9,304 bases of DNA from NCBI GenBank assembly GCA_964546145.1, contig CAZJIU010000084.1:1-9304 (forward strand). The letters run 5' to 3'. The notes under the pieces are model-generated. The model made no database searches, was not told the origin of the DNA, and saw nothing but the letters and a program-made list of their open reading frames with translations. This stretch comes from CAZAKO01 sp964546145. GTDB lineage: Bacteria > Fidelibacterota > UBA2242. Both the position numbers and the translations under genes were made by a program. Positions 1 through 6,642 of this stretch are shown one piece after another (the first letter of the stretch is position 1; each line of letters opens with the position of its first letter).

Positions 1-90
1 TACCAAAAAAATGCTATTATTGAAATAGATAAATCTATCCCCAAGTAAGTAATCAACTTTCACAAGTTTAATAGATTATAATTTATCTGA
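1..90. other. AT-rich window edge downstream of frr; possible gene tails
   Basis: No gene can be called safely here. On the plus strand, frame 1 is open from the edge to a TAA at 46-48 and reads YQKNAIIEIDKSIPK. It could be the tail of a gene converging on frr. On the minus strand, a GTG at 61-63 opens a frame that runs off the edge (VKVDYLLGDRFIYF...), but it has no Shine-Dalgarno sequence. Both are short enough to arise by chance in AT-rich DNA. A small palindrome, ATAGAT-AA-ATCTAT, lies at 25-38. Confidence 0.3.
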
Positions 91-109
91 AAACGAGAGT
101 TACTCGTTT
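91..109 (-). terminator. Hairpin at the frr stop codon, possible weak terminator
   Basis: On the minus strand AAACGAG and CTCGTTT form a 7-bp stem around the loop TAACT. The frr stop codon TAA lies in the loop. Only a short run of T follows (CGTTTTCAG), so termination may be inefficient, or the hairpin may only stabilise the mRNA end. It is the only terminator-like structure seen after the nine-gene cluster. Confidence 0.4.
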
Positions 110-657
110 AGGATTTCTTTTTCTTTATGCTTATACAGATCGTCAATCTGGCTGGTATATTGATCTGTCAATTTCTGCACATTATCCAGAGTCTGATGCA
201 AGTTGTCTTCGGAAATTTCATGTTCTTTTTCCAGTTCCTTAATCATCTCATTGGCATCACGGCGGATATTGCGAATGGCAATCTTGCCCTCCTCGGCGAT
301 TTTGTGGGCAAATTTTACCAGTTCCCGGCGGCGCTCCTCGGTCAAGGGTGGAATGGGTAATCTTAATATATTACCGTCTACCCTGGGATTCAAACCCAGG
401 TCTGCGGTTCTGATGGCTTTATCCACAGCTGTAACGGCATTGCGATCGAAAACCTGCACCACCAGTAAGCGCGGATCGGGCGCGGCGATATTGGCAATCT
501 GCCGCAAGGGAATTAGCGATCCATAATAATCCACCTTAATCGAATCAAGCAGTGCCGGATTAGCTCTGCCGGTCCGGATTGCTGCCAGTTCCTGATGAAT
601 TGTATCTACGCTTTTTTTCATCCGCTCTTCGGTATCCTGCAGGATTTCAGCAACCAT
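100..657 (-). CDS. frr: Ribosome recycling factor
   Basis: RRF acts in the cytoplasm with EF-G to split the post-termination ribosome and free it from mRNA. The 185-residue length is the family norm. Visible signatures are the helical N-terminus leading into IRTGRANP (27-34), the YYG turn (44-46) of the inserted beta domain, LGLNPRVDGN (87-96), and the C-terminal helix with IRNIRRDAN (128-136) and a charged coiled-coil tail. The start at 657 follows GGAGGT with 4 nt spacing. The ATG lies inside the end of pyrH (11-nt overlap), so the two are probably translationally coupled. The gene closes the cluster, and a hairpin spans its stop codon. Identification is secure. Confidence 0.97.
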   Translation of the reverse strand: MVAEILQDTEERMKKSVDTIHQELAAIRTGRANPALLDSIKVDYYGSLIPLRQIANIAAPDPRLLVVQVFDRNAVTAVDKAIRTADLGLNPRVDGNILRLPIPPLTEERRRELVKFAHKIAEEGKIAIRNIRRDANEMIKELEKEHEISEDNLHQTLDNVQKLTDQYTSQIDDLYKHKEKEILNE

Positions 658-1378
658 TTCGACCTCCGGAGATTACAGTTCCGATCTCCTCACCAAGCAG
701 TAGCCGGCGCAGATTGCCCGGTATTTTCATATTATAGACCAGAATCGGTAAATGGTTATCCTGACAAAGGGTGATAGCCGTCAGGTCCATTACCTTCAAT
801 CTTTTCTCAACGACAGTCTGGTAATCCAGGTGGCGGTAGAACTTGGCGTCTGGAAAAGTGACCGGATCACGGTCGTAGACCCCATCAACCTTGGTTGCCT
901 TGACAATTGCATCAGCTTGAATTTCCACAGCTCGCAAAGCCGCCGCAGTATCCGTGCTGAAGAACGGACGTCCGGTACCGGCACTGAAGATTACAATATG
1001 ACCATTGGACAAATATTCCAGCGCCTTGCGAACGGCCATCGGTTCAGCCACCTCGATCATCTGGATGGCGGACATTATCGTTACTTGCGTACCCTTAGAT
1101 TCGAGCGCGTCCTGGACTGCCAGCGCATTGATTACTGTCGCCAGCATTCCCATATAATCGGCTTTGACCCGGTTCATGCCTTGCTGGCTGGCACTGATTC
1201 CGCGAAAAATATTGCCACCGCCGATTACCAGGCCCAGTTCAATTCCTAATTCACTTGCTGATACTATTTCATGAGTAAGCCGATCAATTACCTCAGCATC
1301 AATCCCACTACCTTTTTCACCGGACAACGCTTCACCGGAAAATTTCAGCAAAACGCGATGATAAGGAGTAGTCGTCAT
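647..1378 (-). CDS. pyrH: UMP kinase (uridylate kinase)
   Basis: Phosphorylates UMP to UDP with ATP in the cytoplasm, the first step committed to pyrimidine nucleotides after de novo UMP synthesis. It belongs to the bacterial amino-acid-kinase-fold family, hexameric and usually controlled by GTP and UTP. Visible motifs are LKFSGEAL (11-18), the glycine-rich GGGNIFRG (53-60), D74-x-MGMLAT (76-81), GTGRPFFSTDTAA (134-146), KATKVDGVYDRDP (160-172) and VMDL (196-199). The length of 243 is normal. The 20 nt between the tsf stop and this ATG contain no purine-rich Shine-Dalgarno sequence, unlike every neighbour, yet no better start exists because the conserved core begins at residue 8. The TGA stop overlaps frr by 11 nt. 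Function is secure. Confidence 0.97.
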   Translation of the reverse strand: MTTTPYHRVLLKFSGEALSGEKGSGIDAEVIDRLTHEIVSASELGIELGLVIGGGNIFRGISASQQGMNRVKADYMGMLATVINALAVQDALESKGTQVTIMSAIQMIEVAEPMAVRKALEYLSNGHIVIFSAGTGRPFFSTDTAAALRAVEIQADAIVKATKVDGVYDRDPVTFPDAKFYRHLDYQTVVEKRLKVMDLTAITLCQDNHLPILVYNMKIPGNLRRLLLGEEIGTVISGGRNGC

Positions 1379-1398
1379 GATTTATTGAAGTATTTGAA

Positions 1399-2001
1399 CT
1401 ATTTACTTAACTCGCCCAATTGAAAACGGACGAAACGGGAGATATTGATATTCTCACCGACTTTAGCGACTACCTCGGTTAAATAGTCCTTAACAGTTTT
1501 TTGTGGATCTTTGACAAATGGTTGTTCAAGCAGACAATTATCCTGGTAGAATTTGTCCATTTTGCCGTCTATAATCCGCTCGATGATATTCTCCGGTTTG
1601 TTCTGATAGCGGGCTTGCTCACGATAGATTTCACGCTCTTTATTAACCAACTCGAGGTCAACTTCTTCACGCCGAATTGCCGCAGGATTTGTAGCTGCGA
1701 TATGCATCGCTACATCCTTGACAAAAGTGACAAAGTCTTCGGTCTTGGCGACAAAATCGGTTTCACAATTTACCTCAACCATTACACCAATCTTATTGCC
1801 AGGATGAATATAAGCCCAGATCAGACCTTCGGTAGCTACCCGGTCAGCTTTTTTTTCTGCTTTGGCGATGCCCTTTTTACGCAAAATCTCGATCGCACGC
1901 TCAATATTGCCCTGAGACTCTACTAAAGCGGTCTTGCATTCCATGATGCTGATACCGGTTCTTTCTCTTAAATCTTTGACCTGGGATGCGGAAATTTCCA
2001 T
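1399..2001 (-). CDS. tsf: Elongation factor Ts, short form
   Basis: Guanine-nucleotide exchange factor that regenerates EF-Tu-GTP during translation. The N-terminal UBA-like domain is clear (VKDLRERTG, 8-16; IMECKTAL, 19-26), followed by the nucleotide-exchange signature NCETDFVAK (78-86). At 200 residues it is close to the short Thermus type and well below the roughly 283 of E. coli, so the core appears reduced rather than truncated, since it ends cleanly with FVRFQLGELSK. The start is taken as ATG at 2001, with AAAGG 7 nt upstream (2009-2013). A TTG one codon earlier is too near that site. It lies 21 nt after rpsB, the conserved rpsB-tsf pair. Confidence 0.96.
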   Translation of the reverse strand: MEISASQVKDLRERTGISIMECKTALVESQGNIERAIEILRKKGIAKAEKKADRVATEGLIWAYIHPGNKIGVMVEVNCETDFVAKTEDFVTFVKDVAMHIAATNPAAIRREEVDLELVNKEREIYREQARYQNKPENIIERIIDGKMDKFYQDNCLLEQPFVKDPQKTVKDYLTEVVAKVGENINISRFVRFQLGELSK

Positions 2002-2022
2002 CAATCAACCTTTCTGTTCAAA

Positions 2023-2760
2023 TCAACTGCTTGCAGTTTCGGGCTGTTCATCCGCAGCTACGGGGACTTCAATCAGACGCGAGCTTTTCGCCTCCAGGAT
2101 AGCATTCGCCAATTCGGTCACGATTAGCTGAATCGTTTGAATCGAATCATCATTTGCCGGAACCGGATAATCCACCTGAGTCGGATCGGCATTGGTATCC
2201 AGAATCGCCACCACGGGAATATCCAGACGCCGGGCTTCCCGGACTGCAATATTGTCATGCAGAATATCAACAACGATCAAAACCTCGGGTATTCTTTTCA
2301 TATCCTTGATTCCCCGATGAAGATCGGCAAGTTTCATCCGTTCTCGCTCAAGCGACAATTTCTCCTTTTTGGTGAGATTTTCACCATAGCCGGAAGATTT
2401 ATCCTTTTCGAGTTTTTGAAGATGACGAATACTCTTTTTGATAGTCGAGAAATTGGTCAGCGTACCACCCAGCCACCGCTCCACCACATAAAACATCCCG
2501 CAGCGGTCGGCCTCTTTTTGAACGATATCCTTGGCTTGCTTCTTAGTGCCAACAAAAAGAATATCGCCGCCTTTACGAACGGTTTCCCGGATAAATCGGG
2601 TGGCTTCATCCAGGCAATCAAGTGTTTTTTGCAGGTCAATAAGGTGAATGCCATTTTTAGCCATGAAAATATAGTCCTTCATTCGGGGATTCCACTTGCG
2701 CGTCAAATGACCAAAATGGGCACCTGATTTCCAGAGTTGTTCGAAGGTTACATTACTCAT
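2023..2760 (-). CDS. rpsB: 30S ribosomal protein S2
   Basis: Structural protein of the small subunit, bound between head and body near the mRNA exit region. The 245-residue length is typical. Family motifs are AHFGHLTRKWNPRM (14-27), IHLIDLQKT (38-46), FVGTKKQA (69-76), RWLGGTLTNF (95-104) and LDTNADPTQVDYPVPANDD (187-205). The acidic tail after residue 235 is variable, as usual. The ATG has AGGAAAG about 10 nt upstream, in the 19-nt gap after rpsI. This gap is too short for the long structured rpsB leader known in enterobacteria, so any S2 feedback would have to use another site. Confidence 0.97.
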   Translation of the reverse strand: MSNVTFEQLWKSGAHFGHLTRKWNPRMKDYIFMAKNGIHLIDLQKTLDCLDEATRFIRETVRKGGDILFVGTKKQAKDIVQKEADRCGMFYVVERWLGGTLTNFSTIKKSIRHLQKLEKDKSSGYGENLTKKEKLSLERERMKLADLHRGIKDMKRIPEVLIVVDILHDNIAVREARRLDIPVVAILDTNADPTQVDYPVPANDDSIQTIQLIVTELANAILEAKSSRLIEVPVAADEQPETASS

Positions 2761-2779
2761 AAATCCAATCTTTCCTGTA

Positions 2780-3172
2780 TTAACGTTTGGAGAACTGGAA
2801 AGCCCGGCGCGCCCCGGCTAAACCATATTTTTTCCGTTCGACGACCCGCGCATCACGGGTTAAGAGCCCTGCCGGTTTCAATTTACGACGTAGCTCCGGA
2901 TCATACTTCTCGAGTGCCCGGGCAATACCCAATCTAATTGCGCCCGCCTGACCAGATAATCCACCACCATGAACATTGACATTGATATCGAATTGACCCA
3001 GGGCTTCGCAGACTTGCAGCGGTTGGACAATCAGCTGCTTCAGCCCTTCCCGTCCAAAATAATCATCGAGGGGACGTTTATTAATAGTAATTAAGCCATC
3101 ACCAGTAGCTAATCTGACTCGGGCTATTGATTTTTTCCGACGTCCCAGGGCGATATACTCTAATTTTGGCAT
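2780..3172 (-). CDS. rpsI: 30S ribosomal protein S9
   Basis: Small-subunit head protein whose basic C-terminal tail reaches toward the P-site tRNA. At 130 residues it is full length. Motifs are GRRKKSIARVRL (10-21), VHGGGLSGQAGAIRLGIARA (67-86), LLTRDARVVERKKYG (103-117) and the invariant QFSKR end (126-130). It lies only 7 nt downstream of rplM, the near-universal L13-S9 pair. Its Shine-Dalgarno sequence GAAGGA is formed by the last codons of rplM (Glu-Gly-stop), which suggests translational coupling. Confidence 0.97.
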   Translation of the reverse strand: MPKLEYIALGRRKKSIARVRLATGDGLITINKRPLDDYFGREGLKQLIVQPLQVCEALGQFDINVNVHGGGLSGQAGAIRLGIARALEKYDPELRRKLKPAGLLTRDARVVERKKYGLAGARRAFQFSKR

Positions 3173-3179
3173 ATTAAAA

Positions 3180-3617
3180 TTATCCTTCTAATTGCAATGG
3201 TTCTGGTTGTTGAGCCTGATGCGGATGTTCCGCCCCGCAGTAGACTTTCAATTTCCGAAAAAGCTGTTTGCCCAGGGTATTTTTGGGCAACATCCCCTTG
3301 ACTGCCCGCCGGATAACTTCTTCAGGATGAACTGCCATGATTTCCTTAAAGGTTTCATAGCGCCCACTGCCGATGTATCCGGAATGTTTAAAATAGCGCT
3401 TCGTTTCCACCTTGCGACCGGTTAGCCTGACCTTTTCGGCATTGATTACGATTATAAAATCACCGGTGTCCATATGAGGCGTAAAGTAGGGCTTGTTTTT
3501 CCCACGCAAGATCGCAGCGACCTGGCTGGCTAAACGTCCCAGAGCCATGTTATTAGCATCAATAACATACCATTTTTGTTGAATCTCATCTAATTTTGGA
3601 TAATATGTCTTATACAT
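3180..3617 (-). CDS. rplM: 50S ribosomal protein L13
   Basis: Early-assembly protein of the large subunit. The 145 residues cover the whole family. Motifs are WYVIDA (16-21), LGRLAS (26-31), TGDFIIVINAEKV (51-63), the YIGSGRYETF segment (81-90) and KGMLPKNTLG (107-116). The extra Gln/Pro-rich tail (HQAQQPEPLQ) is variable in the family. The ATG at 3617 follows AAAGGA at about 10 nt. It is preceded by the largest gap inside the cluster (88 nt after pyrC), where a separate promoter or leader could lie. Confidence 0.97.
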   Translation of the reverse strand: MYKTYYPKLDEIQQKWYVIDANNMALGRLASQVAAILRGKNKPYFTPHMDTGDFIIVINAEKVRLTGRKVETKRYFKHSGYIGSGRYETFKEIMAVHPEEVIRRAVKGMLPKNTLGKQLFRKLKVYCGAEHPHQAQQPEPLQLEG

Positions 3618-3705
3618 CCTGACTTATTCCTTTAATAAAATAGCGGGTAAACTTACAATCAGGTCACTTTAGAATCAAGATTTTTTTCGACGAGGAAACT
3701 TATTC
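3618..3705 (-). promoter_or_regulatory. pyrC-rplM gap with weak promoter and start-proximal hairpin
   Basis: Reading the minus strand, TTGATT, 17 nt and TAAGTT make a poor sigma70-like match (4/6 and 3/6). CCTGATT (3657-3663) can pair with AGTCAGG (3618-3624) just before the rplM ATG: 7 pairs, one of them G-U. This places the AAAGGA Shine-Dalgarno sequence in the enclosed loop. No intrinsic terminator was found after pyrC, so read-through from the pyr genes is possible. The promoter and control roles are speculative. Confidence 0.25.
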
Positions 3706-4998
3706 TTAAAAGGAGATGTAATGCGATTTCACGAAGACACCTTTAACCCGGCCGGTAAACTCCCGGCCAATAAATGGTGAATTATGCGATTTCGAATAAA
3801 TATTGTTGCGGCTGAAAACCCACCATTCGTCCGGATTAATTATCGTAAAATTAGCTTCTGATCCCACTTTAAAAGGATCCAGGGGTATATTCATAATTCG
3901 TGCCGGATTGACTGTCATTAGCCGGATCAACTCCAAAAGACTCAAGACCTTGGTCTGAACCAGGTTGGTCATTCCGAGTGCAAAGGCAGTCTCTAAACCA
4001 ATCATTCCATAAGATGCCAGGTCGAGCGATGTCTCTTTGGTGTCATAAACATGTGGTGCATGATCGGAGGCAATTGCATCAATAGCACCATCCTTTAGCC
4101 CGGCAATGACTGCCTGGCGATCAGCTTCGGTGCGCAGCGGCGGAGCAACTTTACCATTGGCATCAAAAGTCCGCATATATTCATCGGTTAGTGAGAAATG
4201 ATGCGGAGTTGCTTCAGCGGTTACCTCCACTCCACGGGCTTTAGCCTGGCGAATTAATTCAACCGAACCGGCGGCTGTGACATGCGGAACATGAATCCGG
4301 GATTTTAAAAATTCTGCCAGCTTCAAATCCCTGGCGATCATAATTTCCTCGGCGATGGTGGGATTCCCCGGAATACCCAATTGCGTAGAGACAATTCCTT
4401 CATTGATAATACCGTCGCTTTTCAGCGCCGAGTCCTCAGCATGATTGATAATTGGTTTGCCGGTGATTTTGGCATATTCGAGGGCATAGCGTAAAATCTG
4501 GGGATTTTGAATTGGCGTACCGTCATCGGAAAAAGCCACAACTCCAGCCTGGGCTAATTCAACCATCTCGGTCAATTCTTCACCCTGGCGACCTTTGGTA
4601 ACAGCGGCAATTGGATAGACATTCACTAATTCTTTTGCCGATTTTTCATAGATAAAACGAACGACTTCGCTGCAATCAATCGGGGGATCGGTATTTGGCA
4701 TACAACAAACGCTAGTAAAACCACCTGCCAGTGCCGCCCGGCAACCAGTTTCAATAGTCTCGCTATTTTCATATCCCGGTTCGCGTAAATGGACATGAAT
4801 ATCCACAAAACCAGGCGCGACATGGAAACCCTTAAGATCGACTATTTCCTGAGCCTCTTTCGGCTCGATAGATTTGGCAATTTTCTTAAATCGCCCCTTC
4901 TCAATTAGCAAATCCGTCTCAATAATCTGGTCATTGAACGGGTCAATCAATTTGGCATTCTTGAATAATATTTTCGAATCTATAGCTTGTTTGCGCAT
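3706..4998 (-). CDS. pyrC: Dihydroorotase
   Basis: Zinc amidohydrolase that cyclises N-carbamoyl-aspartate to dihydroorotate, step 3 of UMP synthesis, in the cytoplasm. Visible are the metal motif DIHVHLREPG (66-75, H68 and H70), PNTDPP (101-106), FSDDG (156-160, probable bridging Asp), NHAED (185-189), the IHVPHVTAAGS strand with H239, PHH (265-267), and ASDHAPH (310-316, catalytic Asp 312). The FSDDG Asp and the 430-residue length fit the class I bacterial type (Bacillus or Aquifex-like). The frame extends to a GTG at 5019, but AGGAGGT at 5004-5010 lies 5 nt before the ATG at 4998, so this ATG is chosen. The gap to pyrB is 10 nt. Confidence 0.96.
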   Translation of the reverse strand: MRKQAIDSKILFKNAKLIDPFNDQIIETDLLIEKGRFKKIAKSIEPKEAQEIVDLKGFHVAPGFVDIHVHLREPGYENSETIETGCRAALAGGFTSVCCMPNTDPPIDCSEVVRFIYEKSAKELVNVYPIAAVTKGRQGEELTEMVELAQAGVVAFSDDGTPIQNPQILRYALEYAKITGKPIINHAEDSALKSDGIINEGIVSTQLGIPGNPTIAEEIMIARDLKLAEFLKSRIHVPHVTAAGSVELIRQAKARGVEVTAEATPHHFSLTDEYMRTFDANGKVAPPLRTEADRQAVIAGLKDGAIDAIASDHAPHVYDTKETSLDLASYGMIGLETAFALGMTNLVQTKVLSLLELIRLMTVNPARIMNIPLDPFKVGSEANFTIINPDEWWVFSRNNIYSKSHNSPFIGREFTGRVKGVFVKSHYISF

Positions 4999-5003
4999 CT
5001 TGA

Positions 5004-5010
5004 ACCTCCT
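5004..5010 (-). promoter_or_regulatory. Shine-Dalgarno that fixes the pyrC start
   Basis: The minus strand reads AGGAGGT, overlapping the pyrB stop codon, 5 nt before the ATG at 4996-4998. It lies inside the longer GTG-started frame, which argues against that longer start. Confidence 0.8.
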
Positions 5011-5929
5011 ATTTGCCACCGGCTAATAAAAACAGAATTGACATCCTGACTGCCACCCCATTTAGAACCTGGTGTAAAATAATTGAATGCTCGCTATCGG
5101 CAACATCGGAATCTATTTCCACTCCCCGGTTGATTGGTCCCGGATGCATAATGGTAATGGTCTTCTTCAACTTACTTAGTCGCTGCTGAGTTACCCCATA
5201 AACATTCCGATATTCGCGGAGTGAGGGAATTAAACCCTTACCCTGCCGCTCTTTTTGGATCCGTAGAACGTTGATAACGTCGGCAAAATCTAAAGCCTCA
5301 TCCAGATCGTAAGTAACTTTCACACCCAGCGATTCGACACCATAGGGAATAAAGGTTGGCGGCCCGCAAAGCAGCACATTCGCACCCATAGTTCGTAAGC
5401 CGTAAATATTAGATAGGGCTACCCGACTGTGGCGGATGTCACCGATAATGGCCACATTCAGATCCTCCAAACTGCAGCACTTTTCCTTGATTGACATCAT
5501 GTCCAACAGCGCCTGAGTCGGATGTTCGTGCGTGCCATCACCAGCATTGATGACTACGGCATCCACGAATTGCGATAAAAGTTTTACCGATCCCGGAACC
5601 GGATGACGCATCACTACCACATCCACTTTCATCGCATAAATATTCTGGACTGTATCACGTAAGGTTTCTCCCTTCGCCAGACTGCTGCCGGAAGCCGAAA
5701 AATTTACCATATCCGCAGAAAGTCGCTTTTCCGCCAATTCGAAAGAAATCCGGGTGCGCGTTGAGTTCTCAAAGAAGAGATTAAGTACCGTAATACTCCT
5801 CAGTGTGGGTACCTTTTTAATCGGGCGTTCCAGAACCTCACGAAACGAAAAAGCGGTATCCAGGATAGCATTGATATCATCTCGGGGAACCCCCTCGAGA
5901 CCTAACAGATGTTTGATGCTTAAATTCAT
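5009..5929 (-). CDS. pyrB: Aspartate carbamoyltransferase catalytic subunit
   Basis: Condenses carbamoyl phosphate with aspartate, step 2 of pyrimidine synthesis. The carbamoyl-phosphate site is clear: FENSTRTRISFELAEKRL (53-70), SSLAKGETLRDT (82-93, with the mobile-loop Lys), MRHP (107-110) and HPTQALLDM (136-144). The aspartate domain has GDIRHSRV (163-170) and MHPGPINRGVEI (261-272). At 306 residues it is normal. No pyrI regulatory-subunit gene is present in the window, consistent with an enzyme controlled through PyrR rather than through a regulatory chain. The ATG overlaps the pyrR stop (ATGA), with GGAGGT 6 nt upstream inside pyrR, so the two are coupled. Confidence 0.97.
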   Translation of the reverse strand: MNLSIKHLLGLEGVPRDDINAILDTAFSFREVLERPIKKVPTLRSITVLNLFFENSTRTRISFELAEKRLSADMVNFSASGSSLAKGETLRDTVQNIYAMKVDVVVMRHPVPGSVKLLSQFVDAVVINAGDGTHEHPTQALLDMMSIKEKCCSLEDLNVAIIGDIRHSRVALSNIYGLRTMGANVLLCGPPTFIPYGVESLGVKVTYDLDEALDFADVINVLRIQKERQGKGLIPSLREYRNVYGVTQQRLSKLKKTITIMHPGPINRGVEIDSDVADSEHSIILHQVLNGVAVRMSILFLLAGGK

Positions 5930-6474
5930 TGGTCAACCTCCACCAGCAGAATTTCATCTTTTCCGTCAATTTCCTGCATCATAACCTGAACCTCTTCATA
6001 ATGTGCTGTGGGTACACTTTTACCGATATAATCAGCCTTAATCGGCAGTTCCCGATGTCCTCGATCAATCAATACCGCCAGCTGAATTGCCGAAGGCCGC
6101 CCGAAATCCATCAGGGCATCCATCGCCGCCCGGATAGTCCGACCAGTATAGATAACATCATCTACCAGAATCAGGATCTTGTCATCAACGTCAAAGGGAA
6201 TATCAGTAATCTCGATCTTGGGTAACCTGGATTTGATCCGAAAATCGTCACGATACATTACGGTATCCAGCACACCAACAGGAATTTGCACGTTCTCAAC
6301 CTCTTCAATTTTCTGTGCAATTCGTTTGGCCACAAACTCACCACGGGTGCGGATACCCACTATACCAATACTCTCCGTACCTTTACAACGCTCTAAAATC
6401 TCATGTGCTAACCGCGTAATCGTTCGCCTGAGAGCCAATTCATCCATAATAATAGATTTTGTTTTAACTACCAT
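5926..6474 (-). CDS. pyrR: Bifunctional PyrR regulator / uracil phosphoribosyltransferase
   Basis: Type I PRTase-fold protein. In well-studied members it binds a hairpin in pyr mRNA in response to UMP or UTP and has uracil phosphoribosyltransferase activity. The 182-residue length is typical. Visible are DELALRRTITRLAHEI (11-26), VGIRTRGEFVAKR (39-51), MYRDD (73-77), the PRPP motif LVDDVIYTGRTIRAAMDAL (103-121), and GRPSAIQLAVLIDRGHRELP (125-144) with the basic surface expected for RNA binding. The start is ATG 6474, with GGAG 6 nt upstream. The upstream in-frame ATG at 6507 lies in the loop of the terminator hairpin and is rejected. A candidate RNA target lies directly upstream, so autoregulation is likely. 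Confidence 0.95.
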   Translation of the reverse strand: MVVKTKSIIMDELALRRTITRLAHEILERCKGTESIGIVGIRTRGEFVAKRIAQKIEEVENVQIPVGVLDTVMYRDDFRIKSRLPKIEITDIPFDVDDKILILVDDVIYTGRTIRAAMDALMDFGRPSAIQLAVLIDRGHRELPIKADYIGKSVPTAHYEEVQVMMQEIDGKDEILLVEVDQ

Positions 6475-6484
6475 ATTTATCTCC

Positions 6485-6517
6485 AAAATAAAAAATCCGC
6501 GCTGCATTTGGCGGATT
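6485..6517 (-). terminator. Intrinsic terminator of the pyr leader (attenuator)
   Basis: On the minus strand AATCCGC and GCGGATT pair perfectly around a 10-nt loop, and a T-rich tract (TTTTTTATTTT) follows. It ends just before the pyrR Shine-Dalgarno sequence (6481-6484), so terminating here would silence pyrR and what lies downstream. Its 5' arm can pair instead with part of the upstream hairpin. Confidence 0.8.
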
Positions 6518-6548
6518 GGATCGTTTTCTTATGCCTTTTCCAACTCAC
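6511..6548 (-). promoter_or_regulatory. Candidate antiterminator helix of the pyr leader
   Basis: In the minus-strand RNA, GUGAGUUGGA (6539-6548, loop and 3' arm of the upstream hairpin) can pair with UCCAAUCCGC (6511-6520, which contains the whole 5' arm of the terminator). Nine of ten positions pair, two as G-U, with one A-C mismatch. This fold excludes both the upstream hairpin and the terminator, as an antiterminator must. Confidence 0.6.
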
Positions 6549-6566
6549 GGGTTTGGATTAAAAGGC
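6533..6566 (-). promoter_or_regulatory. Candidate PyrR-binding loop
   Basis: The minus-strand RNA folds with a lower stem GCCUUUU/AAAAGGC (7 bp), a 5'-side bulge AAU, an upper stem of about 5 bp with one bulged A, and the hexaloop CCGUGA closed by C-G. The known PyrR target has exactly this layout: a CNGNGA hexaloop, a short upper stem, an internal bulge on the 5' side and a lower stem. Against the consensus ARUCCNGNGAGGYU, 11 of 14 positions fit. Its position, about 60 nt before pyrR and upstream of a terminator, supports the call. Confidence 0.7.
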
Positions 6567-6587
6567 TCCTTTTTTAAATATTGGCTG

Positions 6588-6616
6588 AATTTAGCGGTGA
6601 AATCCCGAAAAGTCCA
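6588..6616 (-). promoter_or_regulatory. Candidate sigma70-type promoter for the pyr cluster
   Basis: The minus strand has TGGACT (6611-6616) and TAAATT (6588-6593) separated by 17 nt, each matching the consensus at four of six bases. Transcription would begin about 7 nt further on, some 15 nt before the PyrR-loop hairpin. The position is right for an attenuator leader, but the match is modest. Confidence 0.45.
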
Positions 6617-6642
6617 GAACTTTCTCCCAATTGAGATGCAAA

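Noticed and set aside
752..1249. Long plus-strand open frames opposite pyrH, tsf and rpsB (for example 752-1249, 1501-1926, 2137-2727)
   Set aside because: They are antisense shadows of strongly conserved genes, with no recognisable protein features and no ribosome-binding sites.
4999..5019. GTG start of pyrC at 5019, overlapping pyrB
   Set aside because: AGGAGGT lies inside that extension, just before ATG 4998, which gives the usual dihydroorotase length.
6475..6507. N-terminal extension of pyrR starting at ATG 6507 (MQRGFFILEIN...)
   Set aside because: The ATG lies in the loop of the intrinsic terminator and the added residues are encoded by its stem and T tract. The ATG at 6474 has a proper Shine-Dalgarno sequence and matches the usual PyrR N-terminus.
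6477..6548. A 23-codon GTG-started leader peptide across the pyr attenuator
   Set aside because: The nearest Shine-Dalgarno-like sequence is about 17 nt from the GTG, the start sits in the hairpin loop, and no pyrimidine-rich codon logic like that of enteric pyrBI is needed given PyrR and its loop.
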